64,000 nt of DNA from Chamaea fasciata (Eukaryota > Chordata > Aves > Passeriformes > Sylviidae): the NCBI GenBank assembly GCA_029207755.1, contig JARCOQ010000004.1:40232305-40296304 (forward strand), written 5' to 3'. The position numbers and the translations under genes are program-made. Positions within the stretch are counted from its first letter, which is position 1; every line of letters starts with the position of its first letter. Of this stretch, positions 1 through 8,712 are shown piece after piece. The notes under the pieces are model-generated. The model ran no database searches. It was not told the origin of the DNA and worked only from the letters and a program-made list of their open reading frames with translations.

Positions 1-2227
1 GTGAGGCCAGAGCAGCTGTCATCCTTCAAGCCCTTTTTTTCTGCCACAGTCAACCCAGCCAGAATCTTTCACCATCTCTCTGACCTCCTAGTGCTCCAGA
101 GTCCCTGGCTCAGTTCTGTATGAAACTGCTATGAGCAGTGCCCTGGCTCACATAGCTGAAAAAACTGCAGAACAGTAAAGAAAGTGAGCAGATCTGTAGG
201 ACAGACACACACAGATGACAAGGAAAGTAAAATCACAACACTGTGACTGTGTGGTAAAGAGCTTTTTAGCTCAGGGGGTAAGGAGAAACCAGCAAAATTG
301 AAAGGTGCAAGGTTTTTGTACACTATTGGGATGAATTTTGGTATGCAAGAAAATGAGGAAGAAGCCACAGTCATGTCAAATGGTGCAGCATAATTAGAGT
401 GATTAATGCTTTCTTTTTTAATTGGATTTCAAAATATGCAAATAACTACATTTCCAATGAGAAAGGACAAGATACCCTACGAACTGTGTGAGGATCTCAC
501 TCTCATTCAATGTGTTGGAGTGATCAGGAATATCAATGCCTCCTGCGCAGGGACCGAAGCAAACCTCACCTGCTTTTGAGGCTTTGGGAGAACATAGGGA
601 CAGTTTGCCTCATGGAGGATAGGGCAGAGTCCCAAGAAACAGCTATCTGAAACAGGAATGGAAGATAGAGCAGCTGAAGTGCATAGTTAAAAAAAGGCAA
701 GCAATATATTTTGAAGCCAAAGTAATGAACCAATCATTTGATGGAGGTAGAAAACAGATGTGCTAATATCTCATATCCCTGCAACTTCAGTGGAAATCTA
801 ATGGGAACAGAAGATCTTCTAGGAGCCCTCTGTATCAAGAGATTTTTTTCATGAGCTGTGTATAGGGTGATTTCACAAAAATGAAATGGCAGATATTTCA
901 TATATCACATGAAAAAAAGATTTTTCTTCTTCTCAGAATCATTATATGAAATATTAGCTAGCCATAATCTGAATGATTCTTGCTCTTTTTTCAATCCTTA
1001 ATAGGGTATGTGATGAGTACTGTTGCCCTTTTGAAAGAGATTTAATACCAAAGGACAGTCTAGTGAGGAACAAGTGCAAGACCTCTATTTGGCATGTCTT
1101 CAGAGGTCATTTGTAAATTTTACATTGAGATAGATTTCTGTAGGATACTACTGTGACAGAATTCTGCATAAAATCATTGAAAGAAGGGTAAATGGAAGAA
1201 ATAAACCTTCTACAAGGATTAAGAGTGGAACAGGAAGCATTTAAAGTTTCAGTCTCAGAAAGGTTTTGTGTAGTCTGTGAATGGTGAATAAAATTGAGAG
1301 TGGCAGGATAAAATGGTGTAATATCATAAAATTTCTAGTGTTTCTAGCAGCTAAAGAGGCAAATTCATTCACTAAAGAATTGAGCCCATTCCCAGGAATC
1401 TGAGCAAAGCTCCTTGGCCTCTTTTGAGAAGCAAAGTTGCTTACATTAAAATTACTTTAAAGGTTTGAAGATAAAGGGAATACTAAGGCAGGAGAGAACA
1501 ATTAAGGGAAAGTTCAAAATACTTGTACAAAAAACACTTATTAAGAAAAGTTCCTCACTGCATGAAGTGCCCTGGCAATAGTTTTAGCCTAAATACCCCT
1601 AATGGACAAGGGTTACCAAATAAGTACTGCACGTTAGGTTCAATCCCTCCATTCTTCTGTCCTTTTGCTGCAATATTCTCTGCTTGCTGGTTGGTCACTG
1701 TTGCCTGATCTAAGTCAGAGTTGCTCTGCCATTCCCACCTGTGCTGTCTTCACAGATGCCATGGGGTGATGCCTACCTTGGTGGAGTTAGGATTGGACTT
1801 CCCACGCAATTGCAGTGCTTAAAAACAGATTTAAGATCATTTTTGTTCGCTTGGAGCAGGTGGCAATAGGTCTTTTTTTCTCGAGTCCCAAAGATCTCAT
1901 GGATTACTTACCTCCTTTCTTCAACCAGTTTCCACAGTAAATCTGTTCCCAAAGACTTTGAAGTGCATTCATCTCAGGGTTTACAGAACTGAGACATTTT
2001 CCAGGAGGAGTTAAAAATGGAAGAATATTGTGCTAGTAATAGGAATTTTAATTTTGGTCATGATATATGTTTTAGTCTTGGGTGATATATGTGGTATACA
2101 GGAAGAAAGCACATAATTTGAATTGACAACACATTCTAAGTAGCCCTCAGAATAAGAAGCATTACTTATCCCCTGCTAAACATAAAAGGATGATCACAGC
2201 ACGATCATGACCAGAGCAGGGTCAGAG
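1..2227. other. Unique AT-rich sequence, nothing recognised
   Basis: Only short chance ORFs of 60-80 codons, with no domain, RNA gene or repeat that I can recognise. Confidence 0.6.
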
Positions 2228-3525
2228 AAATTTCTGAGTTGGAAGAGACCCAGTAGAATCATCAAAGTCTAACTCCTGGCCCTGGACAGGACAGCACCAA
2301 GAACAATACCATGTTCCTGAGAGCTTTGTCCAAATTTTCCTCACACTTTTTCAGGTTTGGGACTGCTACCACTTCCCTGGAGAGCCTGTTCCAGTGCCCA
2401 GCCTCCATACAGATGAAGAGCTTTACCCTGATGTACAATCTAAACCTCCCCTGACACAACCTCAGGCTATTCCCTTGTGTCACTGGTGACCACAGGGAGG
2501 AAATCAGTGTCTGCCTCTCCTCTGGCCCTCGTGAGGAAGTTTTCACTGCAATGAAATTTCCTCTCAGTCTCCTTTTCTCTAGGCTGAAAAAACTAAGTCA
2601 CCTGACCTGCAGCTCTTCTCACTTTCCCTTCAGGCCCTTCACCATCTTCATTGCCCCCCTCTGGATGCCCTCTCCAATAGCTTTATATCCTTGCATTGTG
2701 GCACCTGAAACTGCCTCAAGGTGAGACTGACCCAGTTCAGACCAGAGCAGGACAAACCCCTCCCTTGCCCAGCTGGCCATGCTGGGCCTGATGCACCCCG
2801 GCACACACTTGGCCTTCCTGGCTGCCAGGGCATTGCTGGATCATATTTGACCAGCCATCAACCCCCACATCACTTTTCATAGATCTGCTGTCCAGCATTT
2901 CATTCCCCAGTCTGTCCATACATCCAAGGTTGCGCCATCCCAGGTGCAGAGTCCAGCATTTTCCCTTGTGGAATTTCACGTGGTTGGTGATTGCCCAGCC
3001 CTCTAGTTTGTCGAGGTCTCTCTGAAGGACCTCTCTGCCTTTGAGAGAGCCAACAACTCCTCCCAAATCTGTACCATTTGCAAACTTTAAAAGTATCCTT
3101 TCCAGTCCTGTGCCCAGGTCATTTATGAAGACGCTGAAGAGCATGGGGCCAAGGATGGAGCCCTGCAAGGCCCCACCAGTGGTCCCCAATCAGATGTCAC
3201 CCCATTCAGTACCATCCTTTGTGCCTCACCAGTGAGCCATCCGCTCACCCATCACTTGATGTGATTATCCAGCTGTGAGAAGGATATTTTATCCAGAAGA
3301 ATGCTAGGAGAGACAGTATTTGAAGCTTTACTGAAATCCAATAACATTGCACCTACTGACTTCCCTTGATCAGCTAGGTGGTTTATGCTACCATAAGAGT
3401 GATTTAGGTTTGACAAGCAGGAATTTCCTCTCATTAAGTTGTGCTGGCTGTGACCAATGACTGCATTGTCCTTCAGCTGTTTTTCCATGTTGCCTTCAAT
3501 AATCTTTTCCATAATTTTACAAGTA
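2228..3525 (-). mobile_element. CR1 LINE fragment, 5'-truncated
   Basis: Read on the minus strand, it contains decayed reverse transcriptase pieces and then the CR1 3' end. A segment at 3252-3512 carries an LDFSKA-type motif, and 2737-3189 carries a GALQGSILGPMLF-type motif followed by the usual CR1 tail region. The 3' end lies near 2228. Several frame breaks separate the pieces. CR1 is the dominant LINE of birds. Confidence 0.92.
2737..3189 (-). pseudogene. CR1 reverse transcriptase, C-terminal fragment
   Basis: A 150-codon minus-strand reading with the GS-LGP-LF motif, then a KFANGTDLGG segment where CR1 has the FADD-type catalytic box. The second catalytic Asp region is changed (Ala-Asn-Gly-Thr in place of Ala-Asp-Asp-Thr), which fits a dead copy. 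The remainder follows the CR1 pattern of LEGWAI and LHLGW segments. Truncated at both ends by frame breaks. Confidence 0.85.
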
Positions 3526-3880
3526 TGAATAGCAATAGCATATGTGAATAGTATTAACAGAATTAGCAGTTTGCAGTATGAAGAGTATTGCTGTTGAATA
3601 TCAAAAGCATGGGTCTAAGGATTTTCATTACAAAAAAGTATTAAAGGAAAGTCCTTGATTCTTAAAAACATCCACACTTTGAACTAGGTTTGGGGGAACT
3701 GTTCCTATGACTTCAATGTTCTATATGTGTTAGCAAAGTGAACCATAACAAATATCTGCTGCATTAATACTGTCAAAAGATCCATGACAAACTAAAAACT
3801 AATAAAAATCAAATGTTCTTTATCTTATCAGGAAGGGGGCAGCTGTTTGGGAAAGACAAAACTTAGGAAAAATCAAAATA

Positions 3881-3958
3881 GAATTCTATATGTATAAATA
3901 AATATATATAATCAACATTGAATTCTATATGTATAAATAAACATTGTGATATTTGACA
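3881..3958. repeat. 39-bp tandem duplication, two copies
   Basis: GAATTCTATATGTATAAATA begins at 3881 and again at 3920, and the spacer ends with an AACATTG motif in each copy. AT-rich and probably of slippage origin. Confidence 0.8.
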
Positions 3959-4445
3959 TTAAAACTTATCTGTTGATATATCATACCAAGTGTGCTGAAA
4001 CTTTCCAAAAGAATAAAAGTTCTATGCTGAGACCAAACAATATCTTGCTGGTTTATTTCTATTTGTAATACCTGCAGTGTCAGCTTTGAGAACATGAACA
4101 AATATCAGCCACCAAAAGATTAATAAAAACAAAATACACTCAAAACAAAGGAAGAAATAAAATATCATGCATCAATATTTAGCATGTAAAAGCAAAGGAC
4201 AAGTAGATAAACTATTCTATTAGGAATATGTTTTGTTATAATTTAAATAAATTTTAATTACTCTTACTTTTTCCATATAACATTTACGCAGAAACATAAA
4301 CTCAGTTTAAAAAATTGATGAGCAGTTAGGTAGGATCATAAGCACAAAGACATCACGGGCTTCAAGGAATCTTCTCATATCTTTAAAGTGAGGTTGATAT
4401 GCTTTCTTGCTCTTCTGAGGTATTCCATGAATTCTTCCAGTCCTA

Positions 4446-4554
4446 AATAATAATAATAATAAAAAAAAAAAACCAAAAACCAAAACACCCCCCCCAAAAA
4501 AAACCAAAACCAAACCAAAACAAAACCAAAACAAAACAAAAAAACCCAAAAAAC
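4446..4554. repeat. A/C-only low-complexity block
   Basis: (AAT)n, then A and C only, including a C run and many CAAAA units. Similar A/C blocks occur at 43992-44090 and 61847-61930. Confidence 0.92.
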
Positions 4555-6277
4555 ATATGCTGAAATTTTTGTGTAGAGGTGAAAAGGAAAAACATTTAAA
4601 ATGCAAGACCTGTGTTTTGAGTGGTGAATATATGTTTCTGATTATTTGAATTATAGGTTCCAAATAGCAAAAAGGACTAACTTTAATTTTCAGTCCTACA
4701 AAACACATACAGCTCATTGGTTTTTCACTTATATTTTCAGGGTGAATAAATAACAGTGATTTTGAGAACCCATTGTTTACAAGCTCTAACTTAAGATTCT
4801 TAAAAAGAGGCTGCATTTTAAAAAATCTTTGACTCATTTTTCTTGCTTGTAATTACTTGGTTTTGAAGTGGGTCATCATAAAGGAGAAGCACAACTTCTT
4901 TCTGCAAAGTGCATTCCAAAATGTTTGCATGGAACTGTTTTGTACTCTAGCCTTCATCTGTTCAAACCTATTTTAGTCAGACAGCCAGATTGCCCCTCAT
5001 GCTTTTATAATACATTGCTCAAATATTAAGAATCAGCTCAAGTAATATACAGTGATTTTCAGTAAATATAGGCAAACTACAGCATCTCGGAAAAAACAGC
5101 AATGGATATTCTAACGTCTGTAAATGTGTGATAAAAGTCTGCAGATCCTTTAATTGATTAAAAAGCATTGACCATGTTGTTTTGAGAGGAAAGCTCCACT
5201 AATGCTTCTTGGATGTTCTCTTCACTTCTGCACCTCAGATATGAACATGTAAAACTTTTCTGGAAAGAAAATAAAAAAATAACAATAATTTCAAGTTATA
5301 TTATGCAGAATTTGAAAAAGGGAAATAAATAAAGATAAAAAACTGTGAAGTGAATAACGTCCTTTCCATCAGAAAGGAAATCACAATTTTTAATAATTTT
5401 CTGCTGTTTTCATCTAATCTTGCTGGTCCTGCCCTGGTCTGCTACTAGCTTTGGAAGGCACCAGAGTGCAAAAGTTTGCACATGGTTATTTGGAGTATCA
5501 TGCAAATGACTTGTAGAATTATTTGAAATTTTGCACTTAACTGGAGCCAAGATTTACTTCCAGTAAAGAAATATTAGGAGCTGTGTCTAGCCCTCTTCTT
5601 TTGCCACTTGTGATAATTTAGAGCAAGTTTAATGCTGTTGTAGTTGATGACATTATACATTTTCTCCTGAACTTGTATTACAAGATTTATGCTGTAAAAG
5701 GATTTGATCTAGGCAGTTACACAGCACTGTCAGAGAGCTCCTTGTTAGCACTTCATCGTGGTTACGCGGAGGGGAGGAGAACAGTTGTTAACACTGTACC
5801 ATCACACACAAATCGCTGCAGACATAATGTGTGGTCAGATGTAACATTTGAACACAAATTAGTGTTCTTCAAGCCATCACACAACATACCTGAAATAGAG
5901 ACCCTTAAAAGAAAACCAGACCAGATGGAGGCTTATACTTCTATCTTAAGACAGAGCAAGCCACCCTGTGGAAGCATGATCACTGGTTAAAGACTAAAAG
6001 TCACTAAATAAGTGACTTCATTAGAATATGCTGCATTCGTTTTCTGTATGAATATAATGAGTGTCTACTTTCCTGTCTGTGTTCTTTTCTCCTAACATTG
6101 GGTGTAGACTCAGTGACTTTTCAACCATTCCCAGTACCTACAGAGGACAGAAAAAGTTTTCACTAATGCTCTCCAGAAGAATATTCTTTGTACGGCTTTT
6201 GAATTTCTTGCATGAATCAGAAAACTCTATCCTCTGGATACTAGTGGTCATGAAAGAAATTTTCATTCCCCAGCTAC

Positions 6278-6282
6278 TGCCA
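6278..6282. repeat. 5' target site duplication (TGCCA) of the provirus
   Basis: The five bases just before the 5' LTR are TGCCA, and the same five follow the 3' LTR at 12400-12404. A direct duplication of this length is the expected footprint of ERV-L-type integration and fixes both outer borders. Confidence 0.9.
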
Positions 6283-6533
6283 TGTCCTGGGTTGAAGTAT
6301 ATTCTATCACCATCTTCATGAACTGTTGAAACCAGGTGAGGCAGTGCTCCCTGCCTCCTCCACTCTGGCTTATCTTCTGTTAATGGGCCCATCAGCACCT
6401 TTGCTACACAGCTCACAGATAACCCCCTCCTGGACTACCTCCTGTTAATGGGCCCATTTGGCCTTATCACATGACTCACCATCCCATTGTGAGATGCTCT
6501 GCCCAGAGGGAGGAACCAAGAATTCCAGCCTGG

Positions 6534-6540
6534 ATATAAG
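6534..6540 (+). promoter_or_regulatory. LTR TATA box
   Basis: ATATAAG occurs in the expected place, about 210 bases before the ATTAAA signal. The same motif is kept at 12131-12136 in the 3' LTR and at 19382-19387 in the related solo LTR, which supports it as the core promoter of this LTR family. Confidence 0.7.
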
Positions 6541-6748
6541 CTGAGACTCTGAACACCAGAGCGGCACTTACCCACTGGATTCCCAGAGGACTGAAGCTAC
6601 CAGACCTTTCTACAGGATCACTGCTTCAGGAAGACCACCTCATCTAGACTGCTTCCATCACTCCGCTCAGGTTGTATTCTGACTCTGTCAGTGGTCTTTT
6701 GTATTATTGCATCTATTTCATTTTACTGTCTTTCCTTTTTTTTTTCCT

Positions 6749-6754
6749 ATTAAA
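6749..6754 (+). terminator. LTR polyadenylation signal ATTAAA
   Basis: ATTAAA follows a T-rich tract about 50 bases before the LTR end. The solo LTR keeps it at 19594-19599. The 3' LTR has a changed version (GTTAAA near 12343), which may weaken transcript end formation there. Confidence 0.65.
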
Positions 6755-6809
6755 TTGCATCTCTGACTTGGAGCCTCTCATTTGTTTTGCCTTCAAACCA
6801 CTACATTTT

Positions 6810-6827
6810 TGGCGCCCAACATGGGGC
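6810..6827 (+). promoter_or_regulatory. Primer binding site, tRNA-Lys type
   Basis: TGGCGCCCAACATGGGGC lies four bases after the 5' LTR end. From memory of retroviral primer sites it matches the complement of the tRNA-Lys(1,2) 3' end at all but one position. It would prime minus-strand DNA synthesis. The location right after the LTR and the TGGCGCC start make the call secure; the exact tRNA is an inference. Confidence 0.85.
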
Positions 6828-6886
6828 ACAAGGCACTGAGAAAAGTCAGAATTACAATTTTGTATTGAAGGAGACACCTGTTCGCT

Positions 6887-7327
6887 ATGATGCTCAACAT
6901 GCTTACATGTGTCTTATACCTATCTCTCTATATTTTTCCACAACTGGGATACTATCTGCCAGTCTTAATGCTCCTGTGTAGACCAGAGTATGGTACTGAA
7001 ATTGCTTTAGTGGTCTATTATGTCCATTGCTTGATAAACTCCAAGGCAATGAACATTATTCAGAATATACACCCACTTTTGTTTTCTTGTTCTGGTCTAG
7101 GATGCTACATCTGGGGCCTCAACAATCTCATCCAGCCCCTGTGGGGAGGGGTGAAGAATGATTTTTTCCAGCTTTTCAGGCATGACACAGCAGTTTTTAA
7201 AAATATGGAGTACCCTCTGGATGCCAAGGACAGCATGATGTTGTTGTTAGTCCTGCTTTGTCTTCTCTGCCAGGCCGCACCATGCTTAGAATCAAAACAC
7301 TACATGGTGTGGTACAGCGTGTTCTGA
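6887..7327 (+). CDS. Pre-gag hydrophobic ORF of the provirus, function unknown
   Basis: A 146-codon ATG-initiated ORF lies between the primer site and gag. Its N-terminus (residues about 4-30) is strongly hydrophobic with many Leu, Tyr and Cys. A second hydrophobic stretch covers about residues 38-50, and a third (about 117-130) is rich in Leu and Met. It therefore reads as a small membrane protein or a membrane-anchored leader. It ends at TGA 7325-7327, and the same frame then continues open through the 19-residue repeats to 7624. I do not recognise a known retroviral domain. It is not env, because it is upstream of gag and lacks surface and transmembrane organisation. Whether it was once fused to Gag is open. 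Confidence 0.6.
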   Translation: MMLNMLTCVLYLSLYIFPQLGYYLPVLMLLCRPEYGTEIALVVYYVHCLINSKAMNIIQNIHPLLFSCSGLGCYIWGLNNLIQPLWGGVKNDFFQLFRHDTAVFKNMEYPLDAKDSMMLLLVLLCLLCQAAPCLESKHYMVWYSVF

Positions 7328-7627
7328 AGGAAGAGGAAGAGGGAAAAAAGCAAAGCAACAGCATCAGTGTCTACACAGAGTGTCACAGAGCTGAAAGGAA
7401 CCAAAGGCAAGGCAACAGTGTCCCCATCTACACAGACCGTCACAGAGGAGAAAGAAGCCAAAAGTGAGGCAACAGTGTCCACATCTATGCAGACTGTCAC
7501 AGGGGAGAAAGGGGCCAAAGGTGCCATCAGCATCTCCACACAAACCATCACCGAACCGGAGCAGCCTAAACCAGTAGCAGTTGCCCCATTCAGAAGAAGA
7601 AATCAAGGACCAAATCAGTCCGCATAG
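7328..7627 (+). CDS. Repeat-bearing linker between pre-gag ORF and gag
   Basis: This continues the pre-gag frame after its TGA. It starts with an Arg/Lys/Glu-rich stretch, carries the 19-residue repeats and stops at TAG 7625-7627. Near 7588 the likely native reading moves to the next frame: a basic Lys-Lys-Lys-Ser-Arg-type segment there leads straight into the gag reading at 7627. A single-base indel is the simplest explanation, so this part and Gag may once have been one polypeptide. Confidence 0.5.
   Translation, partial: RKRKREKSKATASVSTQSVTELKGTKGKATVSPSTQTVTEEKEAKSEATVSTSMQTVTGEKGAKGAISISTQTITEPEQPKPVAVAPFRRRNQGPNQSA
7355..7560 (+). repeat. 57-nt tandem repeat encoding 19-residue units
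   Basis: Units begin at 7355, 7412 and 7469, exactly 57 bases apart, and a partial, shortened fourth begins near 7523. In the frame of the pre-gag ORF each encodes a Ser/Thr-rich and Glu/Lys-rich unit around STQTVTE. The period is a multiple of three, so copy-number changes would keep the frame. Confidence 0.9.
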
Positions 7628-8682
7628 TGACTGATGAGGGTGCAGCAGGACCTTCCCACCCAGCTGAAGAGACAGACACAGAAATCATCACTCGCTCTCT
7701 ATCTCTGGGTGAGCTGCGTGACCTGCGAAGGGGATTCACCCGCCAGACCAACGAGTCCATCCTGACCTGGCTGCTCCGCATCTGGGACGCTGCAGCCAAT
7801 GACACCATTCTGGATGGAAGTGAGGCCAGGCAACTGGGATCGCTGTCCCGGGATGTGGTCATTGACCAGGGGATTGGGAAAAGCCAAGAACCTCTCAGCC
7901 TCTGGAAGCAACTGCTAACAAGTGTGAAGGATAGATACCTTTGTAAAGAAGACCTCCAAGTGCACCAAGGAAAATGGAACACAATAGAACAAGGTATCCG
8001 ATGCTTGAGGGAATTGGCTGTGTTGGAGATCATTTTTTCAGAAGATGAGAGATTTCCTAAAAACCCAGATGGTGTCCAGTGCACATCATGGATGTGGTTG
8101 AGATTTGCACGGCTTGGACCCGAGATGTACTCACGTTACCTGGCAACACTGCAATAGAGAGAAGGTGAGGACAGGGTAGGTGTCTTGGCTAATAAACTAA
8201 GAATTTACGAGGACACTGTCACTGCCCCAGTTCGTACCCATGTCTCCTCTGTGGAAACAAGACTGGCTGAACAAGTCCAGAGCTTGATTGAAGAAGGCCA
8301 TCAGAAACTAAAAAAAGAACTTAAGGAAGAAATTTACCATATCCAACCAGAGCCAATGAGAGTCTCTGCCATTAGGAGCAGGCGTCCCCCAGCCAGGGAG
8401 AGAGGATACACACCACGAGGTAACCTCTGGTCTTGTCTTCGGGAGCATGGAGAAGACATGAGGAAGTGGGATGGAAAACCCACCTCCTCCTTAGCAGCCC
8501 GGGTACGTGAACTGGAAAGAGAAACACCTACCACAAAGAGCCCATCTAGAATCAATGTTGCTCCGGTCTCTCATGCACAGAACTCCAGACGGTACAGGAA
8601 TGATGGTATGACTGATCCTCTTAAAGAAACCTCAGAAATATATTTACAAGAAGAGAGCAATGTATGCCATGACCAGGAATAG
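7627..8682 (+). CDS. gag: ERV gag, interrupted by one in-frame TAG
   Basis: The frame is open from 7568 to TAG 8155-8157, then open again to TAG 8680-8682. The first part (listed from the GTG at 7627, 176 codons) contains the LGELRDLRRGFTR region and a Trp-rich helical core typical of ERV-L-type Gag. The second part (from about 8158) has a charged, probably coiled-coil segment near 8260-8340. An Arg-rich stretch (RSRRPPARERG) follows. No Cys-His zinc knuckle is seen, so nucleic acid binding probably rests on the basic segment, as known for foamy virus Gag; that comparison is inference. Gag would form the particle. TAG 8155 is most simply a disabling point mutation, since the protein resumes at once in the same frame. 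Confidence 0.75.
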
Positions 8683-8712
8683 GGGGGCCCTGCCTCTAGC
8701 CAGGTAGAGGAA
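8674..8712 (+). promoter_or_regulatory. Candidate gag-pol amber readthrough site with hairpin
   Basis: TAG at 8680-8682 separates gag from protease-RT in one continuous frame. It is followed by a G-rich run and then a perfect 6-bp stem (8693-8698 with 8705-8710, 6-base loop) that begins 10 bases after the stop. Family knowledge: murine leukaemia-type viruses make Gag-Pol by suppressing a UAG followed by a purine-rich spacer and a pseudoknot. Similarity of layout is seen; function is inference. Confidence 0.5.

Larger units (their letters stand above)
3526..6277. other. Unique sequence between CR1 and provirus
   Basis: Apart from the tandem duplication at 3881 and the A/C block at 4446 I see nothing. 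The 176-codon minus-strand ORF at 4307-4837 runs through the low-complexity block and is not credible. Confidence 0.6.
6283..6805 (+). repeat. 5' LTR of the provirus (523 bp)
   Basis: It begins TGTCCTGGG and ends CTACA, giving the standard TG...CA ends. U3 contains two diverged copies of a block around CTGTTAATGGGCCCAT (near 6378 and 6442), the second followed by a TGACTCA motif. Next come the core CATCCCATTGTGAGATGCT, a TATA box near 6534 and a polyadenylation signal ATTAAA at 6749-6754. The 3' LTR lacks the second block, so this copy is the more complete of the pair. Confidence 0.93.

Noticed and set aside
4307..4837. 176-codon minus-strand ORF with a Phe/Leu/Gly-rich centre
   Set aside because: The centre is translation of the A/C low-complexity block; no domain or conserved motif flanks it.
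6787..6981. 64-codon ORF starting at the LTR end
   Set aside because: Crosses the LTR border and the primer binding site; not a plausible protein.
7580..7600. Programmed frameshift between the pre-gag/repeat frame and gag
   Set aside because: No canonical slippery heptamer is visible; a one-base indel is a simpler explanation in a decayed copy.
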